A stretch of 64,000 nt of DNA. Origin: Mariniblastus sp. GTDB lineage: Bacteria > Planctomycetota > Planctomycetia > Pirellulales > Pirellulaceae. The notes under the pieces were generated by a model. The model saw nothing but the letters and a program-made list of their open reading frames with translations. It made no database searches and was not told the DNA's origin. Below, piece by piece: positions 8,204 through 17,243 of this stretch. The DNA lies in assembly GCA_028823415.1 (NCBI GenBank), contig JAPKBL010000007.1:1-64000 (forward strand), in the 5' to 3' direction. Each line of letters opens with the position of its first letter. Positions within the stretch are counted from its first letter, which is position 1. Position numbers and translations under genes: made by a program.

Positions 8204-8530
8204 TTAGTCTTTTCGTTTATATGCGGAAATTAGGGATTTCCCGCCAACATAAAGGCATGCAATCATGCCAGCTAAACCAACTAGCCCGGACACGAGTATG
8301 ACTGTAATTTCTGAGCTTATTGACCCCGTTGCAAAGGTGCCTAGGCAAGTAAGAAAAAAAGCAACCGCACCGACGATGGGAGAAATCAATAATAGAAAAA
8401 TCCAACCTAAAGCCTGCAAAATGGAAAATCCGCCAACGGGAAGATTCGAACCTTCTAGAGGGTCAATTACTTTGTCCACAGCATAGGGATTAACAGGGAG
8501 GTCATCATCCGAAATATTGGAGTTGGGCAT
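8204..8530 (-). CDS. Small two-helix membrane protein, unknown
   Basis: A 108-residue protein with a hydrophilic N-terminus (about 30 residues, containing NPYA). Two transmembrane helices follow at about 37-60 (ILQALGWIFLLLISPIVGAV) and 72-97, then a basic tail ending SAYKRKD. The 'NPY' N-terminal motif before two to four helices is common in uncharacterised planctomycete membrane proteins. It lies upstream of the radical SAM gene on the same strand with a 49-bp gap, so co-transcription is possible. Function not recognised. Confidence 0.65.
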   Translation of the reverse strand: MPNSNISDDDLPVNPYAVDKVIDPLEGSNLPVGGFSILQALGWIFLLLISPIVGAVAFFLTCLGTFATGSISSEITVILVSGLVGLAGMIACLYVGGKSLISAYKRKD

Positions 8531-9095
8531 TTGCTTTTTTCTTGACTCGGAAGCGTGAATTTGAGTCGCAATAAAACCTAGTTTAAGAATTAGTCAGTTG
8601 TTATTCGTAATAAAAGCGATTTTAATGGATCGTCAATGAAATGCTTTAAGCTGTTAAGAATTATATACGACCAAGATCCGGGTGTGTTGGCATGATTTTC
8701 TAAAAACTCAAACCGCTGCCAAGCTATGGATTTGGATTCAATTCCAACAGAAGGTCTGGGCCTGCTTCCGTACGATTGCTAAATCTGTAGTGGTCACGCA
8801 ATTTAACCAACCATCCTCGCGGTGAATGCTATCCCCAGTGCCAAACTTAACAATCAATGTTGTTAGGAATGCGATATACCATAGCAACCACAAATTTTTC
8901 ATTAGGCAAGACGTTAGTTTCAATCCCTCCAGTTAAATTCAACGGAATCGCAGAAAAACAATGTTTGGTGAAATTCGAATCTGCTCTCACTGGTCAGTTT
9001 TTCTTGGAATGCAACAAATTCTCAAAAAACGCCACGAGTTAAGCAGCTTTTTGCCGATTTTGTCAAGGTGTCACGCATTTAAATGATTGTCAGCC
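8531..9095. other. Intergenic region with one weak small ORF
   Basis: 565 bp between divergent genes. On the minus strand, a frame from an ATG at 8902 to 8738 encodes 54 residues starting MKNLWLLWYIAFLTTLIVKF, which looks like a signal or membrane segment, and ending with two Cys. No ribosome-binding site or homologue supports it, so I leave it as a possibility. Promoters for both flanking genes should be here but are not obvious. Confidence 0.4.
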
Positions 9096-10742
9096 ATGTC
9101 AAATATTGAGTCCCTTTTCGACGAATCCGTTCAGAAGCATCAGGCGGGCGACCTAACCGGCGCAGCGATTGGATACGCCGCGGTATTGAACGAGGACTCA
9201 CGCCATTCGGAGGCTTGGCATTTTGCGGGTCTCATTGCCCATCAAATGGGAAACTCCAATGACGCGTTGCAACAGATAAAATATGCCATAGAAATTGATC
9301 CGGCTAATCCTGAGTATTATTCAAATCTTGCGTCGATCTTCAATTCGATGGAAGAGCAGGAGTCGGCCTTGGTGTCGGCTGACAAAGCAATTGAATTATC
9401 GTCAGAATTCAGTCCGGCATTTTTTCAAAAAGGCATTGCCCTCGGCAAGCAAAATAAAATCGACGATGCCTTGATTAGTTTTTATGCGGCATCCAAGTTT
9501 GGTTTTTCGGAAATTCAGGTTCTCAATGAAACGGCGAGGTTGAAACAGTTTCGTGGAGATTTTTTGGGCGCAATTGAAGATATTCGGCGTGCTCTGGCGA
9601 TCAATGCTGATAATCCACAAGCCTATTTTCAGTTGTCCCAATTCGTAAATATGGGCGAATATCAGTTTGCCGAATCGCAATTAAGTTCACTGCGATCGTT
9701 TTTAGAGATGCCCGACTTGAATCTAGTAGCATCGAATCGGCTGAATGTTGCCATGGCCGTTCATTTGGAAACGCAGAAAGATTTCCCAAGAGCTTTTAAA
9801 CACTTTAAGCAAGCAGCCGACGCTACTCATGCGTTGGGCGACGCCAAAGGGCTTCGTTTTGTTAAAGACCGGCGTGAAACAGTTGTTGATGACTTGGTTG
9901 AATTCTTTACGCGAGAGAAAATTGAACAATTTTCTAAAAACGGAAACCCTAGCGCAGCGCCGGTGTTTATCGTCGGAATGCCTCGAAGTGGAACGACATT
10001 ATTACAGCAAATGCTTTCCCGTCATTCTGCAGTCGAAGCGGTGGGCGAACTCGAATCGCTCGGCGATCTGATTTCGTCTCGTTTTGGAGACGCAAGCCAG
10101 GTTCGTTTGCGCGATATGTTTAAGACATTGGATGATTTCTGGATCCGTGCCAGCGCCCAGGGCTACGTTGATCAGTTGACTCGATACACTAGTTTTGATG
10201 ATCTGGGGGAAGGTGGCGGGGCTGATTTTCCAATGCGATTTATCGATAAAATGCCAGCGAATTATTTGCACATCGGATTCATCACAATGTTGTTTCCTAA
10301 CGCCCACATAATCAATTGCATTCGAGATCCGCGAGACGTTTGCCTTTCCTGTTACTTTCAGTCCTTCAGCGACGAAAAGCTGCAATTCGAAACATCGCAA
10401 GTTGAGTATCTAGCGGCCATCTATCGAAATTATTCCCGTTTAATGAATCATTGGCGATCCGTAGTGCCTGAATCAGTTTTCGATGTGTGTTACGAAACCC
10501 TAACGGATATGCCCGAAGAAATAATCAAGTCGGTGGTCGAGCATCTTGGGCTTCCTTGGGAGCAAAGCGTTCTTGAATTTCACAACAGTGATCCCGTAGT
10601 AAGTACCGCAAGCTCCGTGCAAGTTCGACGCCCAATTTACAAAACCTCCCGCAACAAGTGGAAACGGTACGAGGCTCAACTGCCGGAGCTGCTAAAGGCA
10701 CTTGAACCCGAAATTAATGAATATGAGTCAAGGCAAAAATAA
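9096..10742 (+). CDS. TPR-containing sulfotransferase
   Basis: Start taken at the ATG at 9096 (548 residues) rather than a TTG three codons earlier. Residues about 1-235 are tetratricopeptide repeats (patterns such as NPEYYSNLASIFNSMEEQESAL and NADNPQAYFQLSQF), a helical protein-binding scaffold. The C-terminal half is a Sulfotransfer_3-type domain. The PAPS 5'-phosphosulfate loop is VFIVGMPRSGTTLLQQML (about residues 290-307) and the 3'-phosphate site is CIRDPRDVCLSCYFQSF (about 408-424). TPR-sulfotransferase fusions of this design are frequent in planctomycetes and proteobacteria and sulfate glycans, lipids or proteins; the acceptor here is unknown. There is no signal peptide, so it should be cytoplasmic, where PAPS is found. 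It is monocistronic in appearance. Confidence 0.92.
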   Translation: MSNIESLFDESVQKHQAGDLTGAAIGYAAVLNEDSRHSEAWHFAGLIAHQMGNSNDALQQIKYAIEIDPANPEYYSNLASIFNSMEEQESALVSADKAIELSSEFSPAFFQKGIALGKQNKIDDALISFYAASKFGFSEIQVLNETARLKQFRGDFLGAIEDIRRALAINADNPQAYFQLSQFVNMGEYQFAESQLSSLRSFLEMPDLNLVASNRLNVAMAVHLETQKDFPRAFKHFKQAADATHALGDAKGLRFVKDRRETVVDDLVEFFTREKIEQFSKNGNPSAAPVFIVGMPRSGTTLLQQMLSRHSAVEAVGELESLGDLISSRFGDASQVRLRDMFKTLDDFWIRASAQGYVDQLTRYTSFDDLGEGGGADFPMRFIDKMPANYLHIGFITMLFPNAHIINCIRDPRDVCLSCYFQSFSDEKLQFETSQVEYLAAIYRNYSRLMNHWRSVVPESVFDVCYETLTDMPEEIIKSVVEHLGLPWEQSVLEFHNSDPVVSTASSVQVRRPIYKTSRNKWKRYEAQLPELLKALEPEINEYESRQK

Positions 10743-11754
10743 GGTTTATCGTTGGTCAGGTTGTTATTTCGGAGCATCAAATTGCGGGGCGTCAATGCTT
10801 TTGGCACAAACGATCAACGTCAATTTTGGTTTTCCGCGTACGTCATAAGCATTGCAGGCTGCGGTTCGAGATTGGGTTTTGCGCCTACTCGAGGCTCCAA
10901 ATAAAGTCGGCCAAAACACCAATAACATGGCGGAGCAAAATTGAACCGAGCTTGGCCTTTGATTACTGGAATATTCTTGCCCCTGGGAGATTTCCAATAA
11001 GGTGCCGGGAGAAGATATTAGTTAACAGAAGAGTTAGCAACGCGAGCGCAATTGGAAAACGAGCGTTAGAATTGATTATTGGTCTATGATAGAAGTTCTT
11101 GATGCGATAACCGAGTCTGCCAAGATCGCTTTGACTGAATCCAATTCCGAAACCAACACTTCTGTGACTTACCAAGCTAGGTGACCTGTGCTAATTATCT
11201 CTCGTCGAACTTGCTAAGACCTGAATTTATCGGGCAAAATCGTCAATTCTTGTTATCTGGGCAATCAAACACACGAAACCCTTCTTAGTCGGTGGGAAGG
11301 GACAATATCTAAAATTTGGTGGATTTCCGTTGCTTTGCTTGACCCTATGTCTCAAACAGTACTTCTGCTTGAATTTTAAGTTTGTGTGTTTCGTCCCGCG
11401 TTTTGGACTTTGAACAACTGAGCCAATATAAAGAAAGCAGTTTACAGAGGCCAAACCAGAGGCGGAAACAAGCCAGAGGACCTGAGTTAGTTTATTTTGG
11501 TAGTCTTTATTTAGTAATTTTCGATGTGCGGTTGGGTTCTCGGATAGAACGCGGCGGCCAGCGAGGTGCTCGCAGCTAAGGTCCCAACATTCCACACGAT
11601 GGGGTCGTTGCGAGTTGCTGCTAAGTCAATCTCCTCTGCAAACGTTGTGATATTTATCGACCTAGACGGAAGTCCTATAAATACATCCTTTGGATCGTTT
11701 TTTGTTTCGTTGGTAGATATAACTGGATCGCTAATTAAATTGGGAGAGTTTCGC
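10743..11754. other. Intergenic region, no confident gene
   Basis: About 1 kb. Open frames on both strands are short and mutually overlapping. A minus-strand frame at 10764-10997 ends with a protein-like stretch (YDVRGKPKLTLIVCAKSI, then a short tail) and could be the remnant of a decayed gene, but I recognise no family. An open frame from 11566 runs into the next gene, but its first 63 codons look non-coding and the ribosome-binding site points to 11755. Confidence 0.5.
11742..11746 (+). promoter_or_regulatory. Ribosome-binding site fixing the start at 11755
   Basis: GGGAG (part of TTGGGAGAG) lies 8 nt before the ATG at 11755. It supports that start over the longer frame beginning at 11566. 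Confidence 0.75.
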
Positions 11755-12342
11755 ATGATCTATCCACTCAGTTTGTCTTTTAAAATTGTTGCCTTGGCGC
11801 CGCAAATATTTGTACGCGACGCGGATGGTCAATCTATTTGTTACGTAAAACAGAAATTATTTAAGCTCAAAGAAGCGGTGAAGGTTTACGGCGATGAGTC
11901 GAAATCTCAAATTTTGTGTGAGATGAACGCAGATCGCATAATTGATTGGTCTGCAACCTATCGCTTTTCGGATGCCGATGGAGAGATATTTGGTTCGGTC
12001 AGAAGGAAAGGGACTCGCTCGATTTGGAAAGCGCACTATGAGATATTTGATGAAGATGAGGTTCAGATTGCGAGTATTCAAGAAGAAAATCCCATGTCTA
12101 AAGTCGCGGACGGCATTTTGTGCGAGATCCCCGGTGGCGCTCTTTTATCTGGATACTTTTTTCATCCTAGGTATCTGGTTTCGTCAACCGCCGGCCAGCC
12201 GTTGCTCAGGTTAACAAAGCAACGCGCGATGCTTGAAAGTAAATTTTCAATTGAAAAGCTATCCGACCTCGATCCTGTTAACGAGTTGAGACTCTTAATG
12301 GCAATCCTGATGGCGAGTCTGCTAGAGCGAGCGAGAGGTTAG
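11755..12342 (+). CDS. LURP-one/tubby-like C-terminal fold protein
   Basis: A 195-residue protein with no signal peptide. The pattern fits the LURP-one-related/tubby C-terminal fold, a 12-stranded barrel around a central helix shared with phospholipid scramblases. It starts MIYPLSLSFKIVALAPQIF and continues with alternating short strands such as FVRDADGQSICYVKQKLFK, a repeated turn with 'D.DGE.FGSV' (SDADGEIFGSV) and KARYEI-like strands (KAHYEIFDEDEVQIASI). It ends in a helix (NELRLLMAILMASLLERA). In bacteria these proteins are uncharacterised and are thought to bind lipids or membranes. No operon partner is evident. Call rests on pattern recall, so moderate confidence. Confidence 0.6.
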   Translation: MIYPLSLSFKIVALAPQIFVRDADGQSICYVKQKLFKLKEAVKVYGDESKSQILCEMNADRIIDWSATYRFSDADGEIFGSVRRKGTRSIWKAHYEIFDEDEVQIASIQEENPMSKVADGILCEIPGGALLSGYFFHPRYLVSSTAGQPLLRLTKQRAMLESKFSIEKLSDLDPVNELRLLMAILMASLLERARG

Positions 12343-12492
12343 TTTGTTAAACTTCCTCGGTATCCGGAGCGCGAGTGCTCTGAAATTTGTTTTGAATGAA
12401 ATTTTCTTCCCTCGCTCGGCCAGTCTAGGATACAGTCAGTTTTGCCGACGGCGTTAGATGTCCAAACCTAGTTTAAGAGAGACAATGAAACG

Positions 12493-15400
12493 ATGAATTT
12501 AATGCGACTTGGGTTGGCCTTTACTATATTCATTGGGATTGGTGCGGGCTTTGGTTATTGCGATGAAGACAAGCCGCATGCTGTTTTTGTTGTTGGAACA
12601 CCGCATTACAGTCCATCGCGTTCGATGCCGCTCTTGGCAAGCCATTTAGAAAGGATTGGGTTTCGGACAACCGTAGTTAAAAGTGGGGCCAATCCAGAGA
12701 ACGATCCGGCCGGCATTCCAGGATTGGAGGTTTTAGAGACCGCGGATGTCGCGATCTTCTTTCTTCGCTTTTTGACCCTGCCGGACGATCAGTTGAAATT
12801 GATTGAACACTATCTGGAATCAGGAAAACCGCTGGTTGGTTTTCGCACTTCATCCCATGCGTTTGCTTACCCAAAAAATAGCAAACATTTTGGATGGAAT
12901 GATGGTTTTGGTCTAAACGCGATGGGCGTGAAATACGAAACTCACCTGACCGGAAAAACGTCTGTCTCTTTAAACGACGCGGGCAAAAAGCACCCAGTGT
13001 TAACGGGTATCAATTTCAATAAACCCCGCATGGCTTCGGGAACGCTTTATCTAGCGTCACCGCCGCCGAGTGTCACTGTCCTCTTGGACGGGACTGGTAA
13101 CTCCAAAAAGACTGGAATGGTCCGGAACGCATTTGGGGTTCATCAACTCACCGAGACAATGAAGGAACCCGTCGCATGGGTCTTCGAAAACAAGTGGGGT
13201 GGGAAGGTATTTGGAACAACCCTTGGCCACTGGGAGACTTTTAATGACGTTAGATTTGTTCGACTGTTTGTGAATGGAATCTGCTGGTCGGCCGGAAGAG
13301 AGATCCCGACTCGAGATGAATTTGAGTTAGTAGGATTAAAATCATATGAACAGGAATCCAAAAAACAGGCGAAAGCGAAGAGCGGAAGTCACCAAGACGC
13401 TAAAAATAGGAAAACCAATAATCCGGAACTGCCAGAGGATCCGGAGTACAAGAAATACGGGATCTATGCAAACACCGCGCCGCGGGCAAAAACGGTGGCG
13501 CCATCAAAAACCACACTTCCGATTAAGTTAAAGCCAAACAGTCGAATTGCACTTGTCGGCAACACGCTTTTCGAGAGGGCGCAGAATTTCGGTTATTTCG
13601 AGACGTCGTTACTTCAGTCCTTTCCCAATCATCAATTGATCGTAAGAAATTTAAGCTGGGCGGCGGATACGACCACCATCCAACCGCGGCCGAGCAATTT
13701 TGCAGACCAAGATCAACATTTGACCCATGAAAAAGCAGACGTGATTTTTGTTGCGTATGGCTTTAATGAATCCTTTGAAGGCGCGGCGGGATTGTCAAAG
13801 TTTCGGGAGGAATTAACGAACTATCTTAAACGCCTGAGAGCCAAGGCGTTCAATGGAAAAACGGCACCTCAGTTAATTTTGGTTTCGCCAATCGCTTGCG
13901 AAAACGTAAAGGGTGTTGCGGCGGCTGATTTGAATAACGAGAACGTCTCTTTGTACCTGCAAGCAATGAAGGAAACGGCGGCGGAACTCGAAATAGGGTT
14001 TGTCAATGTTTTTCGTGATACCCACGCGACTGCGGTCTCTGGCGAAGATGAGATCACTTCCAATGGGGTACATCTTAGCCAGCGCGGCTATGAAATTTTT
14101 GGCCAAGCGCTTTTTCGCGGCGCCATTGGAACAGAAGCGCCGCCCATTAACGAGGAACTAAGAAAGACGGTTGTCGATAAAAACAGGCAGTATTTTCGAC
14201 GTTACCGTCCGCTCAATACGTTTTACTACACCGGCGGTCGGAATAAGTCTTACGGATATCTCGATTTTTTACCGGCCATGAAAAATTTCGATTTGTTGGT
14301 TGAAAATCGTGAGCGACGGGCGTGGGCGTTGGCAGCAGGTAAAAAAGTTCCGGATTCGGTGGATGATTCCAATCTCCCACCACTTCCCAAGACCAAAGAA
14401 AGTCGGGGAGCCAATCGTTGGATGTCCGCCGTTGATGAGCAAAAGGCGTTTAAAGTAGATCCTCGTTTCGAATTGAATTTGTTCGCTAGCGAAGAAGAGT
14501 TTCCTGAGATAGCGGCGCCCATTCAAATGCGATGGGACGGTCAAGGACGGTTGTGGGTGAGCTGTTCTACGACCTATCCTCACGTATATCCCGGCAACGA
14601 ACCTAATGACAAACTTGTAATTCTCGAAGACACAGACGGTGATGGAAAAGCTGATAAGTCGTCGGTGTTTGCTGACAACTTGGATATCCCTTTGTCGTTC
14701 GAGTTTGGCGATGGCGGTGTTTACGTTTCGGAAAGTCCGCAATTAACATTTCTGAAGGATACCGACGGTGATGGACGAGCCGATCAAAGAAAAATCTTGT
14801 TGTCAGGATTTGGAACGGAAGACTCTCATCACGCGTTACATGATTTCATTTGGACCCCTGATGGAGACCTCATCTTTCGGGAGTCAATTTTCCATCACTC
14901 CCAGATCGAGACACCTTATGGTCCTGTCAGACAGCAAAATAGTGGTTGGTTTCGGTTTGATCCCAAATCGCACCGCCTGACGAGTTTCGGCACTTATCCC
15001 AGCACCAATCCCTGGGGAGTGACGTTTGATGATTGGGGCCAACACATGGCCAGTCACCCTGTCTACGCGGCAGCGTTTCATTCGCTAGACCCGCCCTACC
15101 CCGCTCAACATGTGAAACCTGCCGGCTTGCAAGCGTATTCGGGGACGTGCGGTCACGAATTCGTGGACTTCAGCACGTTTCCTGATGAACTAAGAGGCAG
15201 CTTCATAAAAGCGAGGTACAAACCAACGAATCGAATTGAGATTCTAAAATGGAAAGAAACGGCGTTTGGGTTTGAGGAAGAGTACGTAAGTGATTTGATT
15301 TTTTCTTCGAACCTCAGTTTTATTCCCGTCGACCTTAGATTCGGGCCTCGGGGCGCGATGTATATTTGTGATTGGTACAACCCGGTCAAAGGCCATGCGC

Positions 15401-17100
15401 AATATTCTTTAAGAGATGAACGAAGAGATCGGCACTCAGGGAGAATTTGGCGTATTACGGCGAAAGGCAAGCCGGTTAAATCGATGCCGTCAATATCTGG
15501 CGCGTCCATCATGTCACTCTTGGAGTTATTAAAACGACCGGAATTCCGCGTTCGTTACTTAGTTAAAAAGGAACTTAGATCTAAGTCCTCGGACGAGGTC
15601 GTTCGTGCTCTGGATCAATGGGTTGCCAATTTGGATTCCAGTGACCCTCGGTTTCGGCATCATCAACTCGAAGCACTTTGGTGTTATCGTAACGTCCATG
15701 CGAATGGACGGGGACTATCTCAGTCGCGAAACCGGACTGACATTGCACACGAGTTATTGAGGGAGCTTTTAGCCTGTGAAGTCCACCAGGCACGTGCTGC
15801 GGCAGTTGAGCAATTGCGGTATTGGCACTTCGAACTCGATGACGCCTACCAACTGCTGATTAACGCGGCTAATGATTCGAACTCGATTGTTCGGATGCAG
15901 GCTGCTATTTGCTGTAGCTATGTTGGGACCAGCGAGGCTTTGGATATCTTGCTTCAAACGCTGAACCTACCTGCTGAGAAACATGTAGCCTATGCCATTC
16001 AGTCAGCCTTGAATTCATATACGATAACACGCCATTGGAAAGGAAACCCAAATTATTCGATCGATCAAATCATGAAACGGCTGGAACGAACGCGGGAATT
16101 GAAAGAACCATCTCCAAACGCCCAGCAAGCTCAATTTGATACACAAAATAACCTACAGACTATTAATGTCTCTTGCATACCCGAACGTATGATTTTTAGT
16201 GTAAATCAAATAGTTGCCACGACGGGGCAGCCCTTGAAAATTATATTTACCAATCCCGATGCGACGGATCACAATCTCGTCATCGTAAAACCCGGAGCAC
16301 TGGAAGAGGTTGGAATGGCTGCCAATGAAATGGCGCGAGATGCAAAAAATGCAAATTCGGATTTCATTCCAAAAAGCAAATCAAATTTAATAGTAACGTC
16401 CACGCCAATGATTGGGCCAACACGGAAGTCATTGGTCCACGTCTTGAGATTCAACGCTCCCCAAGAGCCTGGGATTTATCCGTTTGTTTGTACGTTCCCG
16501 GGACATTGGGTGATTATGAAGGGGGATTTAATTGTTGTTGACGACCTCTCGGAAGCCGACGCATTGATTGCCTCGGCTCAACCCAAGGTCGTCAAAGCTT
16601 GGTCCGTCGAGGATTTCGGCGAAATCACCGAAAGGAAAATAGACGAGGACGTCGTGATGCGGGGAATGCAAAGTTTCGTTAAGGCTAGGTGTAACCAGTG
16701 CCACGTTGTTGCGGGCCATGGAATCAATCTTGGCCCTGACCTCACCAAGATCTCCGAAAGAATGACAGGAAAAAAATTGCTGCAGCAAATTCTTGAACCG
16801 TCATTGGAGCTGAACAAGCAATATCAAAATCATCAATTTATTCTAGAGGACGGTACGGTTGTGTCGGGCGTGATCGTCGACGAAACCCCCAAACAATATA
16901 AGATTGTCAGTAATCTATTAAACCCGAACGATTTTAAACGGATTGATAAAAACCAAATTGATGAACAGATTCCCTCCAGGATATCCGCAATGCCAAGTGG
17001 AATGTTGGATGTTCTAACGCGTGAAGAAATACTCGATTTGTTGTGTTTCCTTGAGTCCGGCGGGCACAAGACGCAATCGCATCGGGAGGGTGGCCATTGA
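12493..17100 (+). CDS. Giant secreted ThuA-SGNH-propeller-HEAT-cupredoxin-heme protein
   Basis: A 1535-residue protein with an N-terminal signal peptide (RLGLAFTIFIGIGAGFGY). Domains in order: a ThuA-like glutamine-amidotransferase fold (about 25-275); an SGNH domain (about 350-560) with GNTLFERAQ where GDSL is expected, GFNES, and NGVHLSQRG; a PVC-type membrane-bound-dehydrogenase propeller (about 655-1000) with EF-hand-like DTDGDGKAD and DTDGDGRAD loops; HEAT-like helices (1005-1180); a type-1 copper domain with ligands at DHNL (His, about 1259) and YPFVCTFPGHWVIMKG (Cys, His, Met, about 1330-1345); and a c-type heme domain with CNQCH (about 1400). The propeller class is thought to oxidise sugars. 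Copper and heme in the same chain suggest an internal electron path. It is preceded by a 150-bp gap and appears to be a single-gene unit. Confidence 0.92.
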   Translation: MNLMRLGLAFTIFIGIGAGFGYCDEDKPHAVFVVGTPHYSPSRSMPLLASHLERIGFRTTVVKSGANPENDPAGIPGLEVLETADVAIFFLRFLTLPDDQLKLIEHYLESGKPLVGFRTSSHAFAYPKNSKHFGWNDGFGLNAMGVKYETHLTGKTSVSLNDAGKKHPVLTGINFNKPRMASGTLYLASPPPSVTVLLDGTGNSKKTGMVRNAFGVHQLTETMKEPVAWVFENKWGGKVFGTTLGHWETFNDVRFVRLFVNGICWSAGREIPTRDEFELVGLKSYEQESKKQAKAKSGSHQDAKNRKTNNPELPEDPEYKKYGIYANTAPRAKTVAPSKTTLPIKLKPNSRIALVGNTLFERAQNFGYFETSLLQSFPNHQLIVRNLSWAADTTTIQPRPSNFADQDQHLTHEKADVIFVAYGFNESFEGAAGLSKFREELTNYLKRLRAKAFNGKTAPQLILVSPIACENVKGVAAADLNNENVSLYLQAMKETAAELEIGFVNVFRDTHATAVSGEDEITSNGVHLSQRGYEIFGQALFRGAIGTEAPPINEELRKTVVDKNRQYFRRYRPLNTFYYTGGRNKSYGYLDFLPAMKNFDLLVENRERRAWALAAGKKVPDSVDDSNLPPLPKTKESRGANRWMSAVDEQKAFKVDPRFELNLFASEEEFPEIAAPIQMRWDGQGRLWVSCSTTYPHVYPGNEPNDKLVILEDTDGDGKADKSSVFADNLDIPLSFEFGDGGVYVSESPQLTFLKDTDGDGRADQRKILLSGFGTEDSHHALHDFIWTPDGDLIFRESIFHHSQIETPYGPVRQQNSGWFRFDPKSHRLTSFGTYPSTNPWGVTFDDWGQHMASHPVYAAAFHSLDPPYPAQHVKPAGLQAYSGTCGHEFVDFSTFPDELRGSFIKARYKPTNRIEILKWKETAFGFEEEYVSDLIFSSNLSFIPVDLRFGPRGAMYICDWYNPVKGHAQYSLRDERRDRHSGRIWRITAKGKPVKSMPSISGASIMSLLELLKRPEFRVRYLVKKELRSKSSDEVVRALDQWVANLDSSDPRFRHHQLEALWCYRNVHANGRGLSQSRNRTDIAHELLRELLACEVHQARAAAVEQLRYWHFELDDAYQLLINAANDSNSIVRMQAAICCSYVGTSEALDILLQTLNLPAEKHVAYAIQSALNSYTITRHWKGNPNYSIDQIMKRLERTRELKEPSPNAQQAQFDTQNNLQTINVSCIPERMIFSVNQIVATTGQPLKIIFTNPDATDHNLVIVKPGALEEVGMAANEMARDAKNANSDFIPKSKSNLIVTSTPMIGPTRKSLVHVLRFNAPQEPGIYPFVCTFPGHWVIMKGDLIVVDDLSEADALIASAQPKVVKAWSVEDFGEITERKIDEDVVMRGMQSFVKARCNQCHVVAGHGINLGPDLTKISERMTGKKLLQQILEPSLELNKQYQNHQFILEDGTVVSGVIVDETPKQYKIVSNLLNPNDFKRIDKNQIDEQIPSRISAMPSGMLDVLTREEILDLLCFLESGGHKTQSHREGGH

Positions 17101-17243
17101 ATGAGAGTTTAAGCATCTGGGCACTATCGGTTGATTCTATCGAAGAGTTTCATCTAGCGATCAGCGCTTCGCCGTCGCGGGATCGAAAAGTCTAATATCC
17201 AATCCAAATCGACGGGTTCGATGCACCGGATCTGCAAATATGT

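Noticed and set aside
10764-10997. Minus-strand 77-codon ORF
   Set aside because: The tail is somewhat protein-like, but no family, signal or ribosome-binding site supports it.
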